From assembly GCA_023440825.1 (NCBI GenBank), contig JAEXRL010000026.1, positions 124,001-188,000 of the forward strand: 64,000 nucleotides of DNA, written 5' to 3'. The position numbers and the translations under genes are program-made. Shown piece after piece: positions 8,673 through 16,521 of the stretch; positions within the stretch are counted from its first letter, which is position 1; every line of letters starts with the position of its first letter. The notes under the pieces were generated by a model that worked only from the letters and a program-made list of their open reading frames with translations, had not been told where the DNA came from and did no database searches. The stretch is from Pseudomonadota bacterium (GTDB lineage Bacteria > Pseudomonadota > Gammaproteobacteria > Burkholderiales > Burkholderiaceae_B).

Positions 8673-9493
8673 GGCGTATTTTGGAAAGGGGAGCTTAATT
8701 GAAAATACCAGTCATGCTGCGATTGTAAGCGGGCTTGTGAGTCAAAGCTACGTTCAATAAATAGCCCTTCACCTTGGCGGTTGATGGCCACCAGACTAGA
8801 GCAGCGAGTGCCATATTCCGGACTAATAATAAATGGGCTACTAAGTAGGCGCTCACGTTCCAGAGGTAGGCCTGTAGTGGGCAGCATATGGTCTGCGGCA
8901 GGCTGGTCTGTGCGTAAAATGGCGAAAATTTGTTGAATGGATTGCGCTGAGCCGTCAAAGCCTTGGGCCAAAATATGTTCGCGCAAGTATTCACTTTTTG
9001 GCCACGCAGTATTGAGCAAATGGTTGCTGAGCACATGTATGCCTGCGGCTAGCTCGTAGCTTTTGCCATCGTTGCGGTTACTTAAATAGGCAGCCTGAGC
9101 CGTCCAGGACTGTGGATCGATAGGCAGCAGATCCAGACTGAGCAGGTTAAAGCCAGCGTAATCGTGTGCCTGCGGCTCTAGTGTTTGTAGTGCTTGTAGA
9201 CTGCTTGACTTGTTCTGGTTCAGGCAGTGCAAAGCAAGCTCGCCACGCGATTGCCTAAAGTGCTGTGTATTGCCGGGCTCACGGAAATTAGTGATCAGGC
9301 TGATACGACGGTGTTTGGGATGTATGCCTAACCAGGTTCCACCTGCGCGCTGATCACGGCCGGCTAGTAAATCAGGGTTTTGCTTCCAGTAGGCAGCAGC
9401 TAGAGTGGGGCGAGCATGAAACTCGTCCCGATTGGCAGCAATAATAAGCGGCCAGTCGGGGTGGCAGGCAAGGGCAATATAGGCAATACACAT
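8669..9493 (-). CDS. NRDE family protein (TANGO2-like)
   Basis: The 274-residue protein shows the defining N-terminal Cys2 and the NRDE box (AANRDEFHARPT, N21-E24) of the NRDE/TANGO2 superfamily. Further family blocks are AGRDQRAGGTWLGI and NLLSLDLL. The C-terminal FIISPEYGTRCSSLVAIN segment is also characteristic. The N-terminal cysteine resembles an Ntn-hydrolase nucleophile, and eukaryotic TANGO2 has been linked to haem and lipid handling; the bacterial role is unclear. It is cotranscribed with the small secreted protein that follows. Confidence 0.88.
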   Translation of the reverse strand: MCIAYIALACHPDWPLIIAANRDEFHARPTLAAAYWKQNPDLLAGRDQRAGGTWLGIHPKHRRISLITNFREPGNTQHFRQSRGELALHCLNQNKSSSLQALQTLEPQAHDYAGFNLLSLDLLPIDPQSWTAQAAYLSNRNDGKSYELAAGIHVLSNHLLNTAWPKSEYLREHILAQGFDGSAQSIQQIFAILRTDQPAADHMLPTTGLPLERERLLSSPFIISPEYGTRCSSLVAINRQGEGLFIERSFDSQARLQSQHDWYFQLSSPFQNTP

Positions 9494-9550
9494 ACGCCTA
9501 GTTTACTGGGCATGCCTGGATAGAGCCAGTGGCAGGCACGCCCTGCTTAC

Positions 9551-10237
9551 TTAGAAAGCGTAAGAAACCCCAATGTATACGGCAGGGAACACGCGCAGTT
9601 TTTTCGCATCGTCTTCAAAGTCTTTTTTCTGACGACGAATTTCCTCGTCGGCATCAAAGCCTGCCAAGGCCAAGTTATTGCGTACATTGTCATTGACAGT
9701 GAGCGTGACTTTGGGTTTTCCAAAGTAAACACCCGCGTCAGCAATAAAGCCCCAGCCAGCACGGCGCTCAGGCCCTATATTGTGTCCCCAGCCTATACCT
9801 AAGTAGGGTGCAGTTGAAGGGAACTTGATTTCGGCGTCAACCTTATCGTTGGGGCCAAATGGAATGTCTTTGGCGTCACCGATATCGATGGTGCCAGCAG
9901 CACCTGGGCGTCCGTGTGCCTTGAGCTTGGTATTGCGTACACCAATACCCGCGGTAACACGGAAATTGTTGTCAAAAGGAAAGTAGTCTAGATAGGCTGT
10001 ACCAATGTCGTTATGTAATTTGGCACGGTAGTCGAAGTCTTTGGAGCTACCATTGCGGCTGTACGAACCAATGGTGGTGAAATCGCCGCGCAGCGTGAGT
10101 TTTGAGTCTATGCTGTGTGCGTAGCCTATTCCTACGCCTAATAAACCAGCTTTGCCATAAACAGCCTGAGCCTGTGCGCCTAGCGCAGCAAACGATAAGC
10201 TGGCTCCTAGGAGTAACGCGCGTAAAGTTGTGTTCAT
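9551..10237 (-). CDS. Outer-membrane beta-barrel protein (OmpW/OmpX-like)
   Basis: This 228-residue protein has a signal peptide with cleavage after AQA near residue 24. A run of amphipathic beta strands with alternating aromatic and glycine residues follows (GVGIGYAHSIDSKLTLRGDF, then YLDYFPFDNNFRVTAGIGVR, then YLGIGWGH). It ends in VGVSYAF-type sequence with a C-terminal phenylalanine, the BamA recognition signature. A charged loop (DADEEIRRQKKDFEDDAKK) precedes the last strand. It is probably a small 8-strand barrel. Function and ligand are unknown. Confidence 0.75.
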   Translation of the reverse strand: MNTTLRALLLGASLSFAALGAQAQAVYGKAGLLGVGIGYAHSIDSKLTLRGDFTTIGSYSRNGSSKDFDYRAKLHNDIGTAYLDYFPFDNNFRVTAGIGVRNTKLKAHGRPGAAGTIDIGDAKDIPFGPNDKVDAEIKFPSTAPYLGIGWGHNIGPERRAGWGFIADAGVYFGKPKVTLTVNDNVRNNLALAGFDADEEIRRQKKDFEDDAKKLRVFPAVYIGVSYAF

Positions 10238-10383
10238 TCCAAATACACCTGTTAAGTAAGAATCGTTGGGAGTTAGCTGATTAGGTACCGGCCATCTATA
10301 GTGGCGGGCACATTAGTCAGTGATAACGGCCAAGCTGATAAAAAACTTTAGAAACATTTTGGATATTTTTGTTTCTTAATGGG

Positions 10384-10412
10384 ATAAAAAAATGCCGCTT
10401 TACAAGCGGCAT
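10384..10412 (-). terminator. Rho-independent terminator of the PBP7 gene
   Basis: A hairpin ATGCCGCTT-TAC-AAGCGGCAT (10392-10412), read on the minus strand, is followed directly by a run of seven T. It starts 26 bases past the stop of the endopeptidase gene. Confidence 0.85.
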
Positions 10413-10438
10413 GGCTGGTGTACAGGCATGGGGCGCTG

Positions 10439-11431
10439 TTAAAGCATGGCTAAACCGTTGGACTTTTCAACCAGGTCACGAATACGCACCGCATCGCCTA
10501 TACGTGAGTAGCGCCCATTCGAGTTGAGTAAAACGATTGCCACGTCACGGTCTTCGATTCTGGTGAGCATAACCAGGCATTCCCCTGCCTCGTTAATAAA
10601 ACCAGTTTTTGAGACAAGAATGTCCCAATTACTATTCTTAACTAGACGGTTTGTATTATTAAATAGCAGCTCACGCCCTCGGCCTACCTGAACAGAGTAT
10701 TGACCTTGGGTGGTGTATTGGTGTATGAGTGGTTGCGTCTTGGTGCGGGCGAGTAATTTAACTAGATCGCGCGGGCTGGAAACATTATCACTGGATAAGC
10801 CAGTGGGTTCGACAAATTGAGTTTGGCGCATGCCCAAGGCGCGTGCCTTATCATTCATGGCCCGCACAAAAGCGGCTAAGCCACCGGGATAATAGCGTCC
10901 CAGAGCATTAGCAGCCCGATTTTCGGACGACATCAAAGCCAGATGCAACATGTCTGCGCGGCTTAAGCGCGCACCCACGGACAAGCGTGAGCTGGAAAAC
11001 TTCAGCCTGTCTATATCGGCTTCGGTAATTTCCAGCATTTCGCTCATGTCTTGTCCTGCCTCGGTCACCACCAGAGCCGTCATCAGCTTAGTGATGGATG
11101 CGATAGGACGTACTTCCTGACTGTTTTTTTCATACAGAACGGTAGAGCTTTCTAGGTCCTGAACATAGGCAATTTCCGAACGCAGGGCGGCGTTTCGAAT
11201 AATGGCGTTTTCTTGCATGCTCACATCAAGCGGAGTTTGGCTAATGGGCAGCAGGTTGTTTCTATAGATAAGGTGGGGAGCGTTAAAGCTGGTTTCGGGG
11301 GATAATGCGTTCTGATCGAGCAAGGCGAGTTCTTGAGCCGTTGCGGAACCAGACCAAGGCAAGGCGAATAGCATGCTTAAAGCCGTTGCCATGAAAGTAT
11401 TCTTATGTAGGATGCGCATGGTTTTTTGCAT
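10439..11431 (-). CDS. pbpG: D-alanyl-D-alanine endopeptidase (PBP7-like, S11 family)
   Basis: The 330-residue protein has a hydrophobic signal near residues 12-32. All three penicillin-binding motifs are present: SITK (S112, K115), SEN (S169-N171) and KTG (K275-G277). The S11 spacing and the short length without a C-terminal beta domain fit PBP7/PbpG, a periplasmic DD-endopeptidase that cuts peptidoglycan cross-links. It is a single-gene unit ended by a strong terminator. A second in-frame ATG at residue 5 is a possible alternative start. Confidence 0.88.
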   Translation of the reverse strand: MQKTMRILHKNTFMATALSMLFALPWSGSATAQELALLDQNALSPETSFNAPHLIYRNNLLPISQTPLDVSMQENAIIRNAALRSEIAYVQDLESSTVLYEKNSQEVRPIASITKLMTALVVTEAGQDMSEMLEITEADIDRLKFSSSRLSVGARLSRADMLHLALMSSENRAANALGRYYPGGLAAFVRAMNDKARALGMRQTQFVEPTGLSSDNVSSPRDLVKLLARTKTQPLIHQYTTQGQYSVQVGRGRELLFNNTNRLVKNSNWDILVSKTGFINEAGECLVMLTRIEDRDVAIVLLNSNGRYSRIGDAVRIRDLVEKSNGLAML

Positions 11432-11607
11432 AGCAAATAAAGCGAAAGAGGATCCGTGGGTATACGAGATACTAACAGAAAATTTTCATTTATATTAGTG
11501 GCTTACGTGCTTAAGTTGAAAAAAAGTTTAAGTTTTTCAGGGCGTTTATAAAATTGCTGTATGGGCGTACAGTGATTTTGGTGCTTTAGGTTTAAAAAGG
11601 TGCTGGG

Positions 11608-12039
11608 ATGAAACAAAACAGGCGCGCACAAGGGTATATATATGCGCTGGGCTGGCTGGCCTGTGCTGGGTTCAATGGTCTTGCTCAGGCCAGTCAAAAA
11701 ACATGGCAGTCTGAACAGACTGGACCGCCCTTACACGCCGGCGCGACCCAGCGCACACAGGTGTTTCAGCCACCACGCCAGCCTCCTGTTTCCGGAGTCA
11801 TCACGAACGTGCAAATAGGTTTTCGCTACGCAGGCCCTGCGGTGCTTAAAACGCAGCTATGCCATCAGCGCAGTGGCAAATGCGTGCCTGTGTATGGCTC
11901 ATCATTAGAGACCTCGGCTTTTCAGGGCCTGGATGCTAATTCTATGTTTATGCTCAAGCATGCGCTGTGGTCTTGGGCGGGGCCTAGTAGCGAGTTGCAC
12001 ATACGCTCACACTTGCAGGTTCGCTACCAGTCACAGTAG
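11608..12039 (+). CDS. flhE: FlhE-like flagellar protein
   Basis: The 143-residue product has a signal peptide (cleavage after AQA near residue 28). Its mature core PPVSGVITNVQIGFRYAG, then LKTQLCHQRSGKCVPVYG and SAFQGL, parallels enterobacterial FlhE (PVSG, RLCxxxRCVEL and GF). The two cysteines match the FlhE pair. FlhE is a periplasmic protein that in enterobacteria is encoded behind flhBA and prevents proton leakage through the flagellar export gate. Here it sits directly upstream of motA-motB-like genes, away from flhBA. The assignment rests on motif similarity from memory, so a profile search would settle it. Confidence 0.7.
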   Translation: MKQNRRAQGYIYALGWLACAGFNGLAQASQKTWQSEQTGPPLHAGATQRTQVFQPPRQPPVSGVITNVQIGFRYAGPAVLKTQLCHQRSGKCVPVYGSSLETSAFQGLDANSMFMLKHALWSWAGPSSELHIRSHLQVRYQSQ

Positions 12040-12150
12040 TGGCAGCTAAGGGGTCAAGCGTACTGCGTAGCCAGGTGAAAGCCTAAATACCTAAAGAATG
12101 TGGGGATAATGCCGATAAATCAGGGTAAGCCTATTTTTATCGGACTAACC

Positions 12151-12963
12151 ATGAATCCTTCTACGCTGATTGGTATTGTTGCCAGCGTACTGCTGTTTGC
12201 GGTCATTTTGTTTTTCACTGCTGAAAATCCAGCCTTGTTTCTGGACTGGCCTAGCTTGGCAATTGTGTTGTTTGGCACCATGGCCGCCACCTTTATCAGT
12301 TATCCGCTCAGTGAAGTAGTCCGTATTTTTGGTCTGATCGGTACGGTTTTGCGCAACGAGCGCATGTATACCCAACAAGACATGGATGAGCTGATCAATA
12401 TTTCTCGTCTCTGGATGATGGGAGACATCCGGGCAGTGGAAAATGCGCTGGAAAAAGTGGCGAATCCTTTTTTGCGCACCGGTGTTCAGCTGGTTATTGA
12501 TATGACGCCTGAAGAGGACATACAAGAACTGTTGCAATGGCGTATTTCGCGTATGCGCGCACGGGAACATGCTGAAGCACAATTGTTTCGCCTAATGGCC
12601 AGCTTTGCTCCAGCCTTTGGCATGGTGGGTACCCTGATCGGCCTGGTCAATCTGATGTTTTTGCTGGGAGATGGCGACATCACGGCGATTGGCCAGCAAA
12701 TGGCCCTTGCGCTGATGACAACCTTTTATGGTGTTTTGCTGGCCAACCTTATATTTAAGCCTGTTGCCGTCAAGCTTGAGCGCCGTACTGAACAGCGAGT
12801 AGTGCTGATGAATATGGTGTTGCAAGGGGTGTCCATGATGAGTCAGCGCCGTGGCCCGGCCCTGATGCGCGAAACCCTGAACTCTTTTATGGCCCAGTAT
12901 CAAGACGAAATTAATGCTCGTTCTGAACCGGGTAATGGCGCTAGTAACGCCGCGAAAAAATAA
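12151..12963 (+). CDS. motA: MotA/PomA-like flagellar stator subunit
   Basis: From the ATG at 12151 the protein is 270 residues and starts MNPSTLIGIVASVLLF, a PomA-type first membrane helix. The second helix is WPSLAIVLFGTMAATFISYPL. A cytoplasmic domain with the charged torque-generating region follows (LQWRISRMRAREHAEAQLF), then helices three and four with FAPAFGMVGTLIGLVNLMFLL and ALALMTTFYGVLLANLIFKP. It would form the MotA5B2 ion channel with the next gene, 12 bases downstream. In-frame GTG 12100 and ATG 12109 would add 14-17 residues not seen in the family. The PomA-like sequence hints at sodium coupling, which is inference. Confidence 0.85.
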   Translation: MNPSTLIGIVASVLLFAVILFFTAENPALFLDWPSLAIVLFGTMAATFISYPLSEVVRIFGLIGTVLRNERMYTQQDMDELINISRLWMMGDIRAVENALEKVANPFLRTGVQLVIDMTPEEDIQELLQWRISRMRAREHAEAQLFRLMASFAPAFGMVGTLIGLVNLMFLLGDGDITAIGQQMALALMTTFYGVLLANLIFKPVAVKLERRTEQRVVLMNMVLQGVSMMSQRRGPALMRETLNSFMAQYQDEINARSEPGNGASNAAKK

Positions 12964-12975
12964 TAAGAGGCAGCG

Positions 12976-13797
12976 ATGACAGAAGACACGATAAGTACGG
13001 CGATGGAGCGCCAAAAGCAAGTACAAGCTGAGCTAGAGCAAATTCGTCAGAGTAAGCAGCGACAGGCCAGCCGTGTGTTTCACCGGCGTCCTTGGGACAT
13101 GAGCGAGTCAGCTCCAGCACAAGAGGAAGAGTCGTGGTTAACGACCTACCTGGACATGATGACTTTATTATTAGTGCTGATGATCGTCATGTTGGCGTTC
13201 GCGGGTAAGCGTGCTATGGACACGGGTGTTGCCCAGGGGGGCAGTGCCACGCATACCATGGCGCAAGGCGGTAGTGGCTTGTTACCTGCCGGAGCAGGTT
13301 TATTCCCTCTGGAGGGCAGCGGCAAGTCGGGTGCCAGTGGTCTTGATCACGGCGTGCCCTTGGGTGATTTGGGTGACGACATTGATGTCTTGGTGAACGA
13401 GGAAAGCATCAGTTTTCGTATTAATAGCGAAATTTTATTCGGCTCCGGGCAGGCCGACCTGAGCCGTGATGGTTTGCAGCTCATGGCAAAGCTGGCTAGT
13501 GTCATCCAGCAACTGGGGTATCACGTGGCGGTAGAAGGGCACACAGACTCTATACCCATACGCAGCCATCGCTTTCCTTCCAACTGGGAATTATCCGGAG
13601 CACGGGCGGGCAGCGTAGTGCGTTATTTGCAGGCAAATGGCGTACAGAGCGATAAATTACGTGCAGTAGGCTATGCCGACACGCGTCCTTTAGCCCAAAA
13701 TGACAGCACAGAAGGAAGAGCCTTAAATCGGCGTGTTGAGCTCGTTATGGAGCGGCCTGTTGAGCTTGTGCAAGATACTGTACCCGAGCTTGAGTAA
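12976..13797 (+). CDS. motB: MotB/PomB-like stator subunit with OmpA domain
   Basis: The 273-residue protein has a charged N-terminus and a single membrane helix at about residues 54-76 (SWLTTYLDMMTLLLVLMIVMLAF). The helix contains the essential ion-binding aspartate in the YLDMMTLLL pattern. A glycine-rich linker follows, then an OmpA-like peptidoglycan-binding domain (VAVEGHTDSIPI, SNWELSGARAGSVVRYL, NRRVEL). It pairs with the preceding MotA-like subunit to anchor and power the flagellar motor. The N-terminal tail before the helix is longer than usual and predicted coiled (QKQVQAELEQIRQSKQRQ). Confidence 0.85.
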   Translation: MTEDTISTAMERQKQVQAELEQIRQSKQRQASRVFHRRPWDMSESAPAQEEESWLTTYLDMMTLLLVLMIVMLAFAGKRAMDTGVAQGGSATHTMAQGGSGLLPAGAGLFPLEGSGKSGASGLDHGVPLGDLGDDIDVLVNEESISFRINSEILFGSGQADLSRDGLQLMAKLASVIQQLGYHVAVEGHTDSIPIRSHRFPSNWELSGARAGSVVRYLQANGVQSDKLRAVGYADTRPLAQNDSTEGRALNRRVELVMERPVELVQDTVPELE

Positions 13798-13815
13798 GCC
13801 CATGTATTGATGCCG

Positions 13816-13846
13816 GCTACGCCCTTAATAAAAATAAGGGCGTAGC
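13816..13846. terminator. Hairpin between convergent motB and SSS transporter genes
   Basis: A perfect 12-bp stem (GCTACGCCCTTA / TAAGGGCGTAGC) with a 7-base loop sits in the 74-base gap between two convergent genes. No clear T-run follows on either side, so it may be a weak bidirectional terminator or an mRNA 3'-end stabiliser. Confidence 0.55.
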
Positions 13847-13871
13847 GGTAGGTCAGTGCAAGGCGACTGGC

Positions 13872-15317
13872 TTAGTCTAGCTGCCGCACACTAGAGGGTA
13901 GGCTGGAAAAGTTAAAATGCGTTGTGTGACGACGTAAAGGGCTAATAATCAGCGTGGCTAATACAGGCACGATAGCGGCTAACAGGAACGACTCCAGCAG
14001 ATAGCTCATGCTAGGGTCGTTGGGGCTGGGGAAAATAAGTAGTCCTGCAATTAAGCCCAATGCTGTACTCAGGGTAGCGGTAAAGCCATCAAAACGGCGG
14101 CTATACAAACCATAAAATACGGGGAAGGCAGCCGCTGAGCACAGCAGGTCAGCTAGCAAGAATAAATACAGCACGCTATAGCCCTGCGAGGACACCAGTA
14201 GTACAGGAATGGCACATAGCCAGACCAACCAGCGTGATAGGCGAATCATGGCTTGCGGGCCGGTATTCGGTAATAGGCGCCCCAGATCCACAGCAATCAT
14301 ACTGGCAACTGCACTAATAACCGTATCGGCACTGCTCATGACCAAGGCTAGGCCAAAAGGAATCAGTAAAATGACGAACCAGACGGGTACGTGAGGTAAA
14401 ATAACGTTAAACAAGGCAACAGAGCTATCCCCATCGCCCCCCTGAGCCACAAAGGCCAAGCCGAACAGACCCATTAAGAAAATAAAGGGGGCGACAAATA
14501 AGCCACCCAATAAAAAGCCATTACGCATGGCTTTATTGTCTTGAGCGGAGTAAATACGCTGCCAGTTGCCTTGGTGAAAAAGGCCGGTCAGCAAAATGGC
14601 GACAAAAAATGTGAGACCGGCTTTGATGCCAATGGGATCGTCCAGCTTGATCAGGCGTGGTGCCTTTATTTCCACGGCATCAAGCATAGTGCTTGGGCCA
14701 CCTACCGCTTGCCAGCCAAACAGGCAAAGCAGCACAATCATGGGGAAAATGATCAGCATTTGCACTTTGTCGGTGAATATCGAGGCCCGTAAGCCGCCGT
14801 AACCGGTATAAATAAGCGTGGCAATCAAGACCACGCTAGCGGTTACCCATAAAGGAATGGGGGCGATTAATGTCACCAGTTTAGCCATGGCGGTGATTTC
14901 GGCCGTCATGGAAATAAACATATAAAAAAGAATAATCAGCAAGGTCAGGGCATACATGGGACGCCCATAACGGGCCATCACAAATTCGCTTAAGGTATGC
15001 CCGCGCGGCATCAGCTCGCGCATGCGCTTACCTAGCGGAATCATGGCCAGCCGGGGCGACATAGAACCCAGAGCATAGCCAATGACCGCTGACAGACCCC
15101 CCCAGGTCGCCGCCTGAGCAGGCGAAAATAAAATCCACGCGCCCAAAGAGGAAGCCAGCAGGGTCATAATGGTGGCCCATGCGCTTTGGCTGTTACGCGC
15201 AATAATAAAGTCTTCTAGAGAGGTTTGTGTTTTGCGTCGGGCGTGTGCGATGCCAGCCAGCGCAAAAATAATGGAAAAAGCAATAAGCCAAATAAGCGTG
15301 GCAGAAGTGCTAAGCAT
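13872..15317 (-). CDS. Sodium:solute symporter (SSS family) under TPP riboswitch control
   Basis: The 481-residue protein has about 13 hydrophobic segments. It has the SSS-family opening (IWLIAFSIIFALAGIAHARRKTQ and EDFIIARNS) and core signatures such as GYALGSMSPRLAMIPLGKRMRE and TLSEFVMARYGRP. GYGGLRASIFTDKVQMLIIF is the classic fifth/sixth helix block. The gene is preceded by a minus-strand TPP riboswitch. Transporters of this family under THI elements have been proposed to import thiamine precursors such as hydroxymethylpyrimidine (ThiV-type), and that is the inferred substrate class. A small hairpin GCCTAT-AAGC-ATAGGC (15329-15344) abuts the ribosome-binding site and could act in the switch. 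Confidence 0.85.
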   Translation of the reverse strand: MLSTSATLIWLIAFSIIFALAGIAHARRKTQTSLEDFIIARNSQSAWATIMTLLASSLGAWILFSPAQAATWGGLSAVIGYALGSMSPRLAMIPLGKRMRELMPRGHTLSEFVMARYGRPMYALTLLIILFYMFISMTAEITAMAKLVTLIAPIPLWVTASVVLIATLIYTGYGGLRASIFTDKVQMLIIFPMIVLLCLFGWQAVGGPSTMLDAVEIKAPRLIKLDDPIGIKAGLTFFVAILLTGLFHQGNWQRIYSAQDNKAMRNGFLLGGLFVAPFIFLMGLFGLAFVAQGGDGDSSVALFNVILPHVPVWFVILLIPFGLALVMSSADTVISAVASMIAVDLGRLLPNTGPQAMIRLSRWLVWLCAIPVLLVSSQGYSVLYLFLLADLLCSAAAFPVFYGLYSRRFDGFTATLSTALGLIAGLLIFPSPNDPSMSYLLESFLLAAIVPVLATLIISPLRRHTTHFNFSSLPSSVRQLD

Positions 15318-15412
15318 GATTTTCCCTTGCCTATAAGCATAGGCGTATCGCCCGGCTATGCAGGCCAGGCAGATTAATCAAACAGGAAGATGCCCAAAAT
15401 AGAGGTATGGAT

Positions 15413-15506
15413 TTCCTTCCCTTCGCCAGTATGAACTGGAGCAGGTTCAAAGGGTCACTGCAGCAGATGCAGCCTCTCAGCCCGTGTAGGACACCCCTAG
15501 GAACTA
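15413..15506 (-). promoter_or_regulatory. TPP riboswitch (THI element) upstream of the SSS transporter
   Basis: Read on the minus strand, the element contains the conserved THI boxes in order: CTAGGGGTGTCC, CGGGCTGAGA, TGACCC, GAACCTG, CAGTTCATACTGGCG and AAGGGA. Outer bases TTCC and GGAA can close helix P1. It ends about 95 bases before the transporter ATG. TPP binding is expected to turn expression off. Confidence 0.92.
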
Positions 15507-15576
15507 GGCGCTAGCTTAGGGGCAAGGCGGCTGACTTGTCAAATCATGCCTGAGGATGCTGTCTGATAAAGAAGTG

Positions 15577-15687
15577 TGGTATGGTTACTTTTTGGCACGG
15601 GGTGCCTGGTAAAACCAAGGCTGAGATAACACCCGTAGAACCTGATCCAGTTCATACTGGCGTAGGGATGTCCGCTGCCGCATACCA
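15577..15687 (+). promoter_or_regulatory. TPP riboswitch (THI element) upstream of the SDR-LLM-SDR genes
   Basis: The plus strand shows GGGGTGCC, AAGGCTGAGATAACACCC, GAACCTGATCCAG, TTCATACTGGCG and TAGGGA in THI-element order. An outer perfect 7-bp pair TGGTATG (15577-15583) / CATACCA (15681-15687) can extend the closing helix. The element ends 54 bases before the SDR start at 15742, which leaves room for a translation-control platform around the AAGGGAAAG ribosome-binding site. Confidence 0.92.
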
Positions 15688-15741
15688 AGCCTATTGCGTT
15701 CTGGCGTCCGACTTTCCTGCGCTCACACAAAAGGGAAAGTC

Positions 15742-16521
15742 ATGTCTGACCAAGTATCCAAGCATATTTCCGAGCAAGTAGTACTTATCACGGGCGGTGC
15801 ACGTGGTCTGGGTGCTAGCCTTGTGCGCGCTTTTGCGACACAGGGTGCAAAGGTGGTGATTAATTATTTGCGCAGCGAGCAGGCCGCTACGCAACTGGCG
15901 GCAGAGTTCCCGGATCAGGCCATTGCGATACAGGCCGATGTGTGTGACCCTACAGCGGTGCAGGCCATGTTTGCCCAGGCGTCCGCACATTTCAATATGC
16001 CCATCAGCACGGTTGTGAACAATGCCTTGCCCAGCTTTCAGTTCAATGGTGACGCACGTCCTCATGCTGATACGCTAAGCTGGGAGCAAATGCAGCAGCA
16101 ACTCGAGGGGATAGTGCGCGGGGCCCTAAACACGACTCAGGCCGCCTTGGCCGGTATGGAGCAGATGGGTTTTGGGCGCATCATCAATATAGGGACGAAT
16201 CTGTTTCAGAACCCAGTGGTGCCTTATCATGATTACACGGCTGCCAAAGCCGCACTGCTGTCGTTTACTCGCACTTTGTCGCACGATTTGGGGCCTAAAG
16301 GCATCACAGTGAATATGATCTCTGGTGGCTTATTACGCACCACAGATGCTTCGGCTGCCACACCGGAAGCCGTTTTTGATTTAATCGCCCAAAGCACTCC
16401 TTTACGCCGTGTCACCACACCGCAAGAGTTCGCAGACGTGGCCTTGTTTTTCGCCTCCCCTTGGTCCAGAGCGGTAAGCGGACAAAACCTAGTTGTTGAT
16501 GGCGGTCTGGTGAAAAACTGA
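15742..16521 (+). CDS. Short-chain dehydrogenase/reductase (FabG-like), TPP-riboswitch regulated
   Basis: The 259-residue protein is a classical SDR with the nucleotide-binding TGGARGLG loop (17-24). The catalytic tyrosine and lysine are in YTAAK (Y165, K169). The C-terminal DVALFFASPWSRAVSGQNLVVDGG segment is typical of FabG-like enzymes. The usual NNAG motif reads NNALPSF here, a deviation. The start is set by ATG 15742 behind AAGGGAAAG; an in-frame extension to 15694 lies in the riboswitch leader. Its stop overlaps the ATG of the LLM monooxygenase (TGATG), so they are translationally coupled. The substrate is unknown, but the riboswitch points to thiamine-related metabolism. Confidence 0.85.
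   Translation: MSDQVSKHISEQVVLITGGARGLGASLVRAFATQGAKVVINYLRSEQAATQLAAEFPDQAIAIQADVCDPTAVQAMFAQASAHFNMPISTVVNNALPSFQFNGDARPHADTLSWEQMQQQLEGIVRGALNTTQAALAGMEQMGFGRIINIGTNLFQNPVVPYHDYTAAKAALLSFTRTLSHDLGPKGITVNMISGGLLRTTDASAATPEAVFDLIAQSTPLRRVTTPQEFADVALFFASPWSRAVSGQNLVVDGGLVKN

Noticed and set aside
12145..13026. Minus-strand frames opposite motA and motB
   Set aside because: Histidine/glutamine-rich shadow translations of the motor genes without start signals.
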